In this document: positions 39,969 to 49,197 of the stretch, piece by piece | How the letters are laid out: every line of letters starts with the position of its first letter | Position numbering within the stretch: position 1 is the first letter of the stretch | Source: Bradyrhizobium sp. SZCCHNS1050 | GTDB taxonomy: Bacteria > Pseudomonadota > Alphaproteobacteria > Rhizobiales > Xanthobacteraceae | NCBI RefSeq assembly: GCF_032484785.1 | Contig: NZ_JAUETR010000002.1 | Coordinates: 1,240,001-1,304,000 of the forward strand | Direction of reading: 5' to 3' | Length of the DNA: 64,000 nt | Position numbers and translations under genes: made by a program | The notes under the pieces: model-generated | Database searches by the model: none | The model's input: the letters and a program-made list of their open reading frames with translations, nothing else | Told to the model about the DNA's origin: nothing

Positions 39969-40003
39969 CGGGATTACCTATTCGGGCGGTCGCACGTCGC
40001 CAC

Positions 40004-41716
40004 TCAGTGTCGCGTCAGCAGGCTCAGCAGAATGATGATGATGATGAATTGAAGCGCGCAGAGCATCCTCCAGAACAACAGCGGATTGCGGTCGTGAAGC
40101 GAGCGACGCTTGGCGATCGCCGGACCCGCCCATGACGCACCGTTCTCCAACTCGTGGGCGAATTCGATGGCATCACCGTAACGCTGTGCAGGATCGACGT
40201 TCAACGCCTTTCCGATCACGGCGTCGAGCCAGGCCGGCAGTTCCGGCCGGTAGCGTGAAATCGGCACCGGTTTGCCGAAGCGCGGGCGCGAGAACGGCTC
40301 GATCTCGCCGAACGGATAAGAGCGCGTGAACATGCGGTAGACGGTGACGCCGAGGGCGAACAGGTCGGACGCTTCGTCACCCGGCTTACCGGCGAACAGC
40401 TCCGGCGCCATGTAGCTCGGGGTCCCCGGAATATCCTCGGCCGGAAAGTCCTCGAACCGCGGCACGCGCGCGACCCCGAGATCGATCAGGCGCAAGCCGC
40501 CGTTCTCGAGCAGGATCACGTTGTCCGGCTTGATGTCGCGATGGATGATGCCGGCCCGGTGCAACGCCACCACCGCGCGCACGAGCTTGGTCGCGATCGC
40601 GGTGCCCTCCGCAAGCGACAATCGGGGCGGCCGGTTCAGACGCTGCTCGAGCGTCTCCCCCGCGTAGAATGGCATTGCCGAATAGAGCCGGGTCTGGCGC
40701 TCGACGGGAAGCTCGATGATCTCGCCGATCCAGATGCTGCGCACACGCGCGGCGACCCAGGCTTCGCGAATGAACGCCAGGCGGAACGAACCTTCGCTCG
40801 CGACGCGCGGATGCGGAAATTTCAGGACGACCTCCCTGTCACCCTGCCCCGCGTCGATCGCCTTGAACAGCCGGGAGTAGCGGCCATCGGAAAGGATATC
40901 GCCAAGCCGGAATCCGTCGATCACGTCACCGGGCGAAGGCAGCTCGCCGATCGGCAGGGACGAGATCGAACCTGTGAGCTCGTCGCGGTCGGCCGGCGGA
41001 AGATCGACGACGTCGAGCACCAGCGCCGTCGAATTGTCGTTGCTGCCGGCCGCAAGGGCGGCGGCGACGATTCCCCGCGCGGAATCCTCCGGGGGAGTCC
41101 GTTCGGCCAGGATCTCCTGAAGGCGCGAATCCGGCAGGATGCCGTGGATCCCGTCGCTGCAGATCAGAAACCGGTCGTGCTGACGCATGCCGAGCGTCGT
41201 GTAGTCGAAGCGGGCGAACTGCTCGAAACCGATGCCCCGGTTGAGGACGTGGGCAAGGTCAGCGCGGCCCGCGACATGGTCGGTCGTCAGACGCTCGAGG
41301 CGCCCTTCGCTGAGGCGATAGACGCGAGTGTCCCCGACGTGGACGACGTGGCAGGTTCGCCGCGACAGCACCACCGCGGAGAAGGCGCAGCTCATTCCAT
41401 GCAACTCGGGGTCGACGCGGCCCTGCGCATGGATCCAGCTATTGATGGCTTCCAGCGCACGCGCGGCTCGGCTTCGCACGCCCGCCGTCTCGGGCAGAGA
41501 ATGATAGGCATCGATGAAGCCGCGGACGGCGAGCTCCGCCGCCTCGCGCCCACCCTTGTGGCCGCCGACGCCGTCGGCGACGGCGGCGACGATATCGCGA
41601 TCCGTCGCCCCCTGCAGGCCAAGGCGGGCGCCGACGTAATCCTCATTGTTCGGTCGCTTGCCGGTCTCGCTAGCGAAGCCGACGCGAACCTGAAGATTGC
41701 GATGCGCGCCGGCCAC
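40004..41716 (-). CDS. Protein phosphatase 2C / serine-threonine kinase fusion, membrane-anchored
   Basis: A 570-residue bifunctional signalling protein. Residues about 8-238 form a PP2C phosphatase (AVADGVGGHKGG at 45-56, HVGDTRVYRL, CSDGIHG at 186-192, SNDNSTALV). Residues about 268-540 form a Hanks-type kinase: K299, E318, HRDIKPDN 392-399, DLG 412-414 in place of DFG, and APE 437-439. The Gly-rich loop is weak (ILSDGRYSRLF). The extreme C-terminus (about 550-567) is one hydrophobic segment, so the catalytic domains should face the cytoplasm. It lies 38 bp after narK on the same strand. A similar protein is next to nitrate assimilation genes in Pseudomonas, from memory. Confidence 0.92.
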   Translation of the reverse strand: MAGAHRNLQVRVGFASETGKRPNNEDYVGARLGLQGATDRDIVAAVADGVGGHKGGREAAELAVRGFIDAYHSLPETAGVRSRAARALEAINSWIHAQGRVDPELHGMSCAFSAVVLSRRTCHVVHVGDTRVYRLSEGRLERLTTDHVAGRADLAHVLNRGIGFEQFARFDYTTLGMRQHDRFLICSDGIHGILPDSRLQEILAERTPPEDSARGIVAAALAAGSNDNSTALVLDVVDLPPADRDELTGSISSLPIGELPSPGDVIDGFRLGDILSDGRYSRLFKAIDAGQGDREVVLKFPHPRVASEGSFRLAFIREAWVAARVRSIWIGEIIELPVERQTRLYSAMPFYAGETLEQRLNRPPRLSLAEGTAIATKLVRAVVALHRAGIIHRDIKPDNVILLENGGLRLIDLGVARVPRFEDFPAEDIPGTPSYMAPELFAGKPGDEASDLFALGVTVYRMFTRSYPFGEIEPFSRPRFGKPVPISRYRPELPAWLDAVIGKALNVDPAQRYGDAIEFAHELENGASWAGPAIAKRRSLHDRNPLLFWRMLCALQFIIIIILLSLLTRH

Positions 41717-41754
41717 GCCTGAACACCTTGCCTATGGAGCGACGGCGCGTCGGT

Positions 41755-43014
41755 TCAGACGCGCGCGCCGGAAACGGCGCCCCACGTGGTGCGCCAACGG
41801 ACCTTGACCATGGCAAGTCCGACGAAGCCGAGCAATGCCAGCAAACCAAAGAACAGGAAGCCGGCCCCGAATCCGCCGGTCATTCCCTTGGCCGTGCCGA
41901 GCGCCTGGGCGAGGAAGAATCCGCCGATGCCGCCTGCGCAGCCGACGAGACCGGTCATCAGGCCGATCTCGTGGCGGAAGCGCAGCGGAATGAGCTGGAA
42001 CACCGCGCCGTTGCCCATCCCGAGCGCGAGCACGCCGACCGAGAACAACAGCACCGAAATCCACGCAATGCGTGGCATGTTCATGAGCTCCCAGCCTGCC
42101 TGGGTCGGCGCAGCCGGCCCTTCCGGCATGAAGGCGATCACGACATAGGCGGCGACCACAATGCCAAACAGGATCGAGAGCGACCGGATGCCACCGATCC
42201 GGTCCGCAATGAGACCGCCCACCGGACGGAAGCCGGAGCCGAAAGCGACGATCAGCGCCACCAGCAATCCGGCCGCCACTCCGGAGACATGATACTGCAC
42301 CGAGAAGTACAGCGGCAGGGCGTTGGCGAGGCCGACGAAGCCGCCGAAGGTGATGAAGTAGAAGAACATGAACCAGCGGCTGTCGGGATCGCGCAGCAGG
42401 CCGCCATAGGCCTTGAGCGAGACCGGCTTGCGTTCACCGGGCGCATCCTTCGCGGCGACGATGTAGTAGATCAGGACCATGACCATCGGGATGAGCAGCA
42501 CCCCGAAAACGGCCTGCCAGCCCCAATGTTCGGCGATGGTCGGCGCGAGCAGCGTGTCGAGCACGACGCCCATGTTTCCGGCCCCTGCGATCCCCATCAC
42601 GATGCCCTGATACTGCGGCGGATACCAGCGGCTGGCCTGAGGCAGCGCGACGGCGAACGAGGCGCCGCCGATGCCGAGCACGACGCCGAACAGCTCGACG
42701 GCCAGCTTGCTGGGGAGTCCGAAATAGGCAACGCAGGCGGTCGCCGTCATGACCACCAGCTGCGCGATCACGCCCGTGCGCTTGGCGCCGATGATGTCGG
42801 CCAGAATGCCCATGGGAACACGCAGCAGCGCGCCTGCCAGCACGGGGATCGCGACCAGCGTGAACTTTTCGTTGACCGCAAGATTCATGTCGCGGGCGAC
42901 ATAGACGATCAGCGGTCCGAGTGCGACCCAGGCCATGAAGCTGATGTCGAAATAGAGGAAAGCAGCCAGCAGTGTCGGCCAATGACCGGCCTTCTTGAAG
43001 TCGTCGAGCTTCAT
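41755..43014 (-). CDS. narK: NarK/NasA-type nitrate/nitrite MFS transporter
   Basis: A 419-residue, 12-helix major facilitator protein importing nitrate and/or exchanging nitrite. The start is MKLDDFKKAGHWPTLLAAFL (43014) with GAGG upstream; the frame is open for 48 further unlike codons. Diagnostic features are R65, the nitrate signature GAGNMG at 144-149 and the second Gly-rich signature GCAGGIGG in helix 11. A candidate sigma-54 promoter lies about 130 bp upstream. Confidence 0.93.
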   Translation of the reverse strand: MKLDDFKKAGHWPTLLAAFLYFDISFMAWVALGPLIVYVARDMNLAVNEKFTLVAIPVLAGALLRVPMGILADIIGAKRTGVIAQLVVMTATACVAYFGLPSKLAVELFGVVLGIGGASFAVALPQASRWYPPQYQGIVMGIAGAGNMGVVLDTLLAPTIAEHWGWQAVFGVLLIPMVMVLIYYIVAAKDAPGERKPVSLKAYGGLLRDPDSRWFMFFYFITFGGFVGLANALPLYFSVQYHVSGVAAGLLVALIVAFGSGFRPVGGLIADRIGGIRSLSILFGIVVAAYVVIAFMPEGPAAPTQAGWELMNMPRIAWISVLLFSVGVLALGMGNGAVFQLIPLRFRHEIGLMTGLVGCAGGIGGFFLAQALGTAKGMTGGFGAGFLFFGLLALLGFVGLAMVKVRWRTTWGAVSGARV

Positions 43015-43141
43015 GGTCTCAAACCTCGTGACGCAGGCGCGCGCGAGCAGGCTCGGCAGGAGCTGCGTAAAGGGGACAAATTGTCGGGTGAGTTGAGCGG
43101 CGGTCTCGTCGTTGAGATACGCCCGGTCCTGCCCGCCTTTC

Positions 43142-43158
43142 AGCAAGTTTCGCACCAA
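43142..43158 (-). promoter_or_regulatory. Candidate sigma-54 promoter of narK
   Basis: TTGGTGCGAAACTTGCT on the minus strand matches the -24/-12 consensus YTGGCACGNNNNTTGCW at most positions, with the invariant GG and GC exactly 10 nt apart. It would start transcription about 118 nt before the narK ATG. Confidence 0.6.
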
Positions 43159-43454
43159 CTTGGGTGATTCACGTTTTTCTCAACCCGTACCGGCGCTTGG
43201 GACTTCGAAGCCGCAGTTCTACGGATCGCTGATGCTCAACATGAACGCAGAGCCCGCCTGCACCGCGCGCACACTGATGGCTTTTTGAGCGCCCGCCGAA
43301 GCCGACGCGATCGGTACTCGAACGGAAGGGCCTCCATCGAGGATGCACATAATCTGATCTGCCGCGGCTACTATTTGAGCGCAGGTGTCGCCAGCGGCGC
43401 GCGCAAGCGGCGGCTCAACCCTTGAATTACCGCGATTTCCGGCGACGACCCGAA

Positions 43455-43470
43455 TGGCACGAGATTTGAA
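43455..43470 (+). promoter_or_regulatory. Candidate sigma-54 promoter of nirB-nirD-nasA
   Basis: TGGCACGAGATTTGAA matches the -24 element perfectly (TGGCACG) but has GA instead of GC at -12. The predicted start is about 135 nt before nirB. Confidence 0.45.
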
Positions 43471-43550
43471 TTAGTTGGCTCGCGACCGTCATTGGCGACG
43501 ATCAGCTCTGCCCGCAGTTGGGCCTCCCCCAAAATTCAAACATGACCACA

Positions 43551-43600
43551 GCGACCGATGGGCCGATGCCCGTTCGCGTCGCCGCTGGATGTCGCTGGCA
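43551..43600 (+). promoter_or_regulatory. Hairpin in the nirB leader
   Basis: GGGC and GCCC close a CGAT loop inside longer imperfect CAGC-GAC and GTCGCCGCTG arms. It may be a leader regulatory hairpin such as those bound by NasT in other rhizobia, but the typical hexaloop signature is not visible. Confidence 0.3.
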
Positions 43601-43615
43601 TTCGAAAGGCAGACC

Positions 43616-46075
43616 ATGCTCGACAAGACGATCAAGCAGAAACTGGTGGTGATCGGCAACGGCATGGCCGGCATTCGCACGGTGGAGGCACTGCTGGAAC
43701 GGGCGCCTGATCTCTACGACATCAGCGTCTTCGGCGCCGAGCCCTACGGCAACTACAACCGCATCCTGCTGTCGCCGGTGCTCGCGGGCGAGAAGACCGT
43801 CGACGACATCATGCTGAACACGGAGCAGTGGTACGAGGACAACCAGATCACCCTGCGCAAGGGCGAGACGGTCACGATGATCGACCGCCGGAGCTGCGAG
43901 GTGGTCACCGAAACTGGCGAACGCTATCCTTATGATCGGTTGCTGATCGCGACCGGCTCGAGCCCGATCGTTCTTCCGGTCCCCGGCGCCGCCCTGCCCG
44001 GCGTCATCGGCTTCCGCGACATCAAGGACGTCGAGCACATGGTCGAAGCCTCGACGCGACATCGCCACGCGGTCGTGATCGGCGGCGGCCTGCTCGGCCT
44101 CGAAGCCGCCAATGGTCTGATGAAGCGCGGCATGAAGGTCACGGTCGTGCATCTTCTCGACACGTTGATGGAGCGCCAGCTCGACCCGGTCGCCGGCGGC
44201 ATGCTGCGCAAATCGCTGGAGGAGCGCGGGCTGGAGTTCAAGATGCCGGCGCAGACGCAGGCCATCCTCGGCGAAACGCACGTCACCGGCGTCCGCTTCA
44301 CCGACGGCACCGAGGTCGCGGCCGATCTCGTGGTGATGGCCGTGGGCATCCGTCCCAATATCGAACTGGCAAAGAAGGCCGGGCTGTACTGCGAGCGAGG
44401 CATCGTGGTCTCCGATACGATGCAGACCTATGACGGTCGCATCTACGCCGTCGGCGAATGCGTGCAGCACCGCCGTCAGACCTATGGTCTGGTGGCGCCG
44501 CTGTTCGACCAGGCGAAGGTCTGCGCCAATCATCTGGCGATGAAGGGATTCGCCACCTATGACGGGTCAGTGGTCTCGACCAAGCTGAAAGTCACGGGCA
44601 TCGACCTGTTCTCTGCCGGCGACTTCGCGCCGGGACCCGACAAGGAGGAGATCGTCCTGCAGGATGCCAATCGCGGCGTCTACAAGCGGATCATCCTGCG
44701 CGACAAGAAGATCGTGGGCACCGTGCTGTACGGCGACACCATCGACGGGCCCTGGTATTTCCAGCACATGCGCGACGGCACCGATGTCTCCCACATGCGC
44801 GAACGTCTGGTGTTCGGCTCGGCGCATCTCGGCGACGGTGGCCACGGCGGACAGAACTCGGTTGCCGCCATGAGCGACGAGGCCGAAATCTGCGGCTGCA
44901 ACGGAGTCTGCAAGGGCGCGATCGTCAAGGCGATCAGCGAAAAGAAGCTGTTCACGCTCGACGACGTGCGCGCCCATACCAAGGCGTCGTCCTCATGCGG
45001 CTCGTGCACCGGCCTGGTCGAGCAGGTGCTGGCGTTCACGCTCGGCGGCGACTACTCGGCGGCGCCCAAGGTGAAGCCGGTCTGCGCCTGCACCGACCAC
45101 AGCCATGACGACGTCCGGCGCGTCATCGTCGAACAGCAACTGAAGTCGATCCCCGCTGTCATGCGATTCATGGACTGGAAGACGCCGAACGGCTGCCATT
45201 CCTGCCGGCCCGCCTTGAACTACTATCTGCTCGCGACCTGGCCCGGCGAGTATCGCGACGACCAGCAATCCCGCTTCATCAACGAGCGCGTTCACGCCAA
45301 CATCCAGAAGGACGGCACCTACTCCGTGGTGCCGCGGATGTGGGGCGGCGTGACCACGCCCGGCGAATTGCGCGCGATCGCCGACGTCGCCGACAAGTTC
45401 AACATCCCGACCGTCAAGGTGACCGGCGGACAGCGTATCGATCTGCTCGGGGTGAAGAAGGAAGATTTGCCGGCGGTATGGGCCGATCTCAACGATGCGG
45501 GTATGGTCTCCGGCCACGCCTATGCCAAGGGTCTGCGCACCGTGAAGACCTGCGTCGGGTCGGAATGGTGCCGCTTCGGCACCCAGGACTCCACTGGCCT
45601 CGGCATCAAGATCGAGAAGTTCATGTGGGGATCATGGACGCCCGCGAAGGTGAAGCTCGCCGTCTCCGGTTGCCCGCGCAACTGCGCGGAATCGACCTGC
45701 AAAGATGTCGGAGTGATCTGCGTCGATTCAGGCTACGAGATCCATTTTGCGGGCGCCGCCGGCCTGCACATCAAGGGCACGGAATTCCTGACCAAGACGG
45801 CGACCGAGGACGAGGCGCTCGAGATCATCGTCGCGCTGACCCAGCTCTATCGCGAGCAGGGCTGGTACCTGGAACGGATGTACAAATGGTGCGACCGCGT
45901 CGGCTTCGACAACATCCACAAGCAGGTGGTCGAGGACGTCAAGAACCGCAAGGCGCTGTTTGAACGCTTCGCCTATTCGCAGCAATTCTCGCAGAGCGAT
46001 CCATGGGCGGCGCGCGCCCGTCGCGGCGTCGATCGCAACGAGTTTACGCCGATGGCCGAATTGGAGCTCGCATGA
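43616..46075 (+). CDS. nirB: Assimilatory nitrite reductase [NAD(P)H], large subunit
   Basis: It reduces nitrite to ammonium in the cytoplasm using NAD(P)H. The 819-residue protein starts MLDKTIKQKLVVIGNGMAGI (43616), with AAAGG upstream; the open frame extends 47 unlike codons further. The order is an FAD/NAD(P) domain (VVIGNGMAG, VVIGGGLLG at 153-161), a BFD-type [2Fe-2S] domain with C426, C428, C461 and C464, then the sulfite/nitrite reductase half with siroheme-4Fe-4S cysteines C646, C652, C686 and C690. It overlaps nirD by 4 nt (ATGA). Confidence 0.96.
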   Translation: MLDKTIKQKLVVIGNGMAGIRTVEALLERAPDLYDISVFGAEPYGNYNRILLSPVLAGEKTVDDIMLNTEQWYEDNQITLRKGETVTMIDRRSCEVVTETGERYPYDRLLIATGSSPIVLPVPGAALPGVIGFRDIKDVEHMVEASTRHRHAVVIGGGLLGLEAANGLMKRGMKVTVVHLLDTLMERQLDPVAGGMLRKSLEERGLEFKMPAQTQAILGETHVTGVRFTDGTEVAADLVVMAVGIRPNIELAKKAGLYCERGIVVSDTMQTYDGRIYAVGECVQHRRQTYGLVAPLFDQAKVCANHLAMKGFATYDGSVVSTKLKVTGIDLFSAGDFAPGPDKEEIVLQDANRGVYKRIILRDKKIVGTVLYGDTIDGPWYFQHMRDGTDVSHMRERLVFGSAHLGDGGHGGQNSVAAMSDEAEICGCNGVCKGAIVKAISEKKLFTLDDVRAHTKASSSCGSCTGLVEQVLAFTLGGDYSAAPKVKPVCACTDHSHDDVRRVIVEQQLKSIPAVMRFMDWKTPNGCHSCRPALNYYLLATWPGEYRDDQQSRFINERVHANIQKDGTYSVVPRMWGGVTTPGELRAIADVADKFNIPTVKVTGGQRIDLLGVKKEDLPAVWADLNDAGMVSGHAYAKGLRTVKTCVGSEWCRFGTQDSTGLGIKIEKFMWGSWTPAKVKLAVSGCPRNCAESTCKDVGVICVDSGYEIHFAGAAGLHIKGTEFLTKTATEDEALEIIVALTQLYREQGWYLERMYKWCDRVGFDNIHKQVVEDVKNRKALFERFAYSQQFSQSDPWAARARRGVDRNEFTPMAELELA

Positions 46076-46398
46076 CCACCTGGTTTCAAGTCGGCCCGCT
46101 CGACGACATTCCCCCGCTCGGCTCGCGCGTCGTGCGCACGCCGCGCGGCAACATCGCGGTCTTCCGCACCGATGGTGACGAGGTGTTCGCGCTGGACGAT
46201 CGCTGCCCGCACAAGGCAGGCCCCTTGTCGCAGGGCATCGTCCACAACCGCCGCGTGACATGCCCGCTGCACAATTTCGTCATCGAGCTCGCGACCGGAC
46301 AGGCCGTGGCACCCGACCAGGGCTGTACGCCATCCTATCCCGCGAAGGTCGAGGATGGCGTCGTGTGGCTGTCCCTGCAGCAAACGGCCGCGGCCTGA
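46072..46398 (+). CDS. nirD: Nitrite reductase small subunit NirD (Rieske type)
   Basis: The 108-residue partner of NirB has a Rieske fold with a complete ligand set: C45-X-H47 and C64-X2-H67 (RCPHKAGP, TCPLHNF). E. coli NirD lacks these cysteines, so this is a cluster-competent version. The start MTTWFQVGPLDDI is fixed by the 4-nt overlap with nirB. Confidence 0.94.
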   Translation: MTTWFQVGPLDDIPPLGSRVVRTPRGNIAVFRTDGDEVFALDDRCPHKAGPLSQGIVHNRRVTCPLHNFVIELATGQAVAPDQGCTPSYPAKVEDGVVWLSLQQTAAA

Positions 46399-46408
46399 AC
46401 GGTATCGC

Positions 46409-49093
46409 ATGAGCGTCAGGACGACATGCCCCTATTGCGGCGTCGGTTGCGGCGTCGTCGCCGATCGGGACGATTCAGGGACCATCAGCGTCCGCGGCGA
46501 TCCGCAGCATCCCGCCAATCTCGGCCGGCTGTGCGGCAAGGGATCGGCGCTGGCGGAGACGATCGATCTCGGGGGACGTCTGCTCGAGCCGATCGTGAAC
46601 GGGCGGGCAGCCGGCTGGGATGAGGCGCTCGACCTCGTCGCGAGCCGTTTCACCGAAATCATCCGCGACCATGGACCGGATGCCGTCGCATTCTATGTTT
46701 CGGGGCAGTTGCTGACCGAGGACTATTACGTCGTCAACAAGCTCGCCAAGGGCTTCGTCGGGACCGCGAACATCGACACCAATTCGCGCCTGTGCATGGC
46801 GTCGAGCGTCGCGGGCCACAAGCGCGCATTCGGCAGCGACACCGTTCCGGGCTGCTACGAGGACCTTGAGCAGGCCGGCCTGCTGGTCCTGGTCGGCTCC
46901 AACGCCGCGTGGTGCCATCCGGTGCTGCACCAGCGCATGCTGGCGGCCAAGGAGCACAATCCCGGCTGCCGTATCGTCGTTGTCGATCCGCGGAGGACCG
47001 CGACCTGCGAAGGCGCCGACCTGCATTTGCCGCTGCGTTCCGGAAGTGACGCGGTGCTGTTCAACGGCCTGCTCGCCTATCTCGCACGCGGCGGCTATGC
47101 GGACGACGGCTTTGTCAGTGAGGTCACCAGCGGCGTTGAATCGGCGCTGCAGGCCGCCGGCCGGCAGACAGTCGCCGAGACGGCGGCGGCCTGCGGGCTG
47201 AGCGAGGGCGCGGTCGAGCTGTTCTTTTCATGGTTCGCGAAGACGGAGCGCGTTGTCACGCTCTATTCCCAGGGCGTCAATCAGTCGAGCAGCGGGGTCG
47301 ACAAGGTCAATGCGATCATCAACTGCCATCTCCTGACTGGCCGTATCGGCCGTCCCGGCATGGGACCGTTCTCGCTGACCGGCCAGCCCAACGCGATGGG
47401 AGGCCGCGAGGTGGGCGGCCTCGCCAACCAGCTCGCCGCGCATCTCGAGATCGAGAATGCCGAGCACCGGGAGCTGGTGAAGCGATTCTGGCGGTCACCG
47501 GTGGTCGCGCCAAAAGCGGGGCTGAAGGCGGTCGAAATGTTCGATGCGATTGCCGATGGCCGCATCAAGGCAGTCTGGATCATGTCGACCAACCCCGTGG
47601 TCAGCCTTCCCGACGCCGATCGGGTTCGTGCCGCGCTGGATCACTGCGCGTTCGTGGTCGCGTCCGATTGCATGCGCGACACCGACACCAACCGGCATGC
47701 CGATGTCCTGCTGCCCGCGCTCGCCTGGGGCGAGAAGGACGGCACGGTGACCAATTCGGAGCGCCGGATCTCGCGGCAGCGGGCGTTCCTGCCCGCACCC
47801 GGCGCGGCGCGCGCGGATTGGCAAATCATCTGCGACGTCGCCCAGCGGATGGGGTTCGCCGGTTTCGAGTATGGCAGCGCGGCCGAGATCTTTCGCGAGC
47901 ACGCCGCGCTGTCCGGCTTCGAGAACAATAACACGCGCGACTTCGACATCTCGGCCCTGAGCACGCTCGACGGCCGCGCCTATGAGGCGCTGGCGCCGAT
48001 CCAGTGGCCCGTGACGCGGGACTTTCCGACCGGCACGGCGCGGATGTTCGAGAATCGGCAATTCTTCACCGGGGATCGCAGAGCCCGTTTCGTGGCCGTC
48101 ACGCCGCGACCGGCGCGGAACGCCACCAGCCGTGACTATCCGCTGGTCCTGAACACCGGGCGGATTCGCGACCAGTGGCACACCATGACGCGGACGGGAA
48201 AATCCGCGCGGCTGCTCGCGCACGTCTTCGAGCCTTGCGCCGAATTCCACCCCGAGGATGCGCGCCTTGCCGGTCTGGAGAACGAGGCGCTGGTGCGGCT
48301 TACGAGCCCCTGGGGCAAGATGGTGGCGCGCGTCGCGATCTCGACCGAGCAGCGGCGGGGCTGCGTGTTCGTTCCGATGCATTGGAACGAGGAGTTCGCC
48401 GGCGCTGGCCGTGTCAACGCGCTGGTCAATCCCGCGACTGATCCGCTGTCGGGTCAGCCCGAGTCCAAGCATACGCCGGTGAAGGCGGAGCCATATGCGC
48501 CGAACTGGCACGTCTTCATCCTGAGCCGGCAGGAGATCCGCCGTCCGCCATGCGAGTACTGGGTGCAGGGCAAGGTCGGAGCGTGTTTCCGGCTCGAGCT
48601 TGCCTTCGACCAGCGGCCTGCGAGTTGGCGCGAGTGGGCCGCCGAACAGCTTGGGATCGCCGGAACGGAGATCGATTGGATTGCGTATCGCGACCCGGCC
48701 GCCGGCCGGTTCCGCTACGCAGGCGTATCGGATGGCCGGCTGCAGGGCTGCGTCTTCGTCGCGCCCGACCAGCGGCTGGGATCGCGGTCGTGGCTTATCG
48801 GCCTGTTTGCCGAGCAGCGGCTGTCACCGAACGCCCGCAACGCCCTGCTCGCGGGCCAGCCATTGGCGGCCGCCGACGACATCGGTGCGGTCATCTGCTC
48901 CTGTTTCGGCATTGGTCGTAACCAGATCTCGTCGGCGATCCAGAACGGCGCAGGGAGCGTCGAGGCCGTCGGCCAACGTCTGAAGGCCGGGACCAATTGC
49001 GGCGCCTGCAAGCCCGAGATCGGCAAGCTGCTGGCGGCTGCGAGGCCCAGCATGCGATCCGAGGCCCGGACATCCGAAGGCGCCCGGGGCTGA
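46409..49093 (+). CDS. nasA: Assimilatory nitrate reductase catalytic subunit with C-terminal BFD-like domain
   Basis: It reduces nitrate to nitrite with bis-MGD molybdenum and a [4Fe-4S] cluster. The 894-residue protein starts MSVRTTCPYCGVGCG, 10 bp after nirD; N-terminal cluster ligands are C7, C10, C14 and C42. The molybdopterin oxidoreductase body contains SRLCMASS and STNPVVSLPDAD, and a dinucleotide-binding domain follows (about 560-720). Near residues 830-867 a BFD-like [2Fe-2S] motif appears (ICSCFGIGRNQI, GTNCGACKPEI), as in Klebsiella NasA. No separate NasB reductase is present here; rhizobial homologues are often named nasC. Confidence 0.95.
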   Translation: MSVRTTCPYCGVGCGVVADRDDSGTISVRGDPQHPANLGRLCGKGSALAETIDLGGRLLEPIVNGRAAGWDEALDLVASRFTEIIRDHGPDAVAFYVSGQLLTEDYYVVNKLAKGFVGTANIDTNSRLCMASSVAGHKRAFGSDTVPGCYEDLEQAGLLVLVGSNAAWCHPVLHQRMLAAKEHNPGCRIVVVDPRRTATCEGADLHLPLRSGSDAVLFNGLLAYLARGGYADDGFVSEVTSGVESALQAAGRQTVAETAAACGLSEGAVELFFSWFAKTERVVTLYSQGVNQSSSGVDKVNAIINCHLLTGRIGRPGMGPFSLTGQPNAMGGREVGGLANQLAAHLEIENAEHRELVKRFWRSPVVAPKAGLKAVEMFDAIADGRIKAVWIMSTNPVVSLPDADRVRAALDHCAFVVASDCMRDTDTNRHADVLLPALAWGEKDGTVTNSERRISRQRAFLPAPGAARADWQIICDVAQRMGFAGFEYGSAAEIFREHAALSGFENNNTRDFDISALSTLDGRAYEALAPIQWPVTRDFPTGTARMFENRQFFTGDRRARFVAVTPRPARNATSRDYPLVLNTGRIRDQWHTMTRTGKSARLLAHVFEPCAEFHPEDARLAGLENEALVRLTSPWGKMVARVAISTEQRRGCVFVPMHWNEEFAGAGRVNALVNPATDPLSGQPESKHTPVKAEPYAPNWHVFILSRQEIRRPPCEYWVQGKVGACFRLELAFDQRPASWREWAAEQLGIAGTEIDWIAYRDPAAGRFRYAGVSDGRLQGCVFVAPDQRLGSRSWLIGLFAEQRLSPNARNALLAGQPLAAADDIGAVICSCFGIGRNQISSAIQNGAGSVEAVGQRLKAGTNCGACKPEIGKLLAAARPSMRSEARTSEGARG

Positions 49094-49170
49094 GCCTCGT
49101 TGTGTTTTGCGCCGGCCCGGCTGCAATTTTGCAGCGGGCGTGCCGCTCACTTGGGGTGCGGAAATGCGAA

Positions 49171-49197
49171 GGGCGGGATCGATTGCCGATCCCGCCC
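49171..49197. terminator. Perfect hairpin between convergent nasA and rplA
   Basis: 11-bp perfect arms (49171-49181 / 49187-49197) around a 5-nt loop lie between two converging genes. T-runs are weak on both sides, so it is a probable bidirectional terminator of low canonical quality. Confidence 0.6.

Larger units (their letters stand above)
43015..43615. other. Divergent narK / nirB control region
   Basis: 601 bp without a gene. It carries candidate sigma-54 promoters facing narK (43142-43158) and nirB (43455-43470) and a structured nirB leader. Isolated TGCAC half-sites near 43259 and 43344 could be parts of NtrC sites, but I see no full palindrome. Confidence 0.6.

Noticed and set aside
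43259..43350. NtrC binding sites
   Set aside because: Only half-sites with TGCAC are visible; no palindromic partner at the right spacing, so I do not annotate sites.
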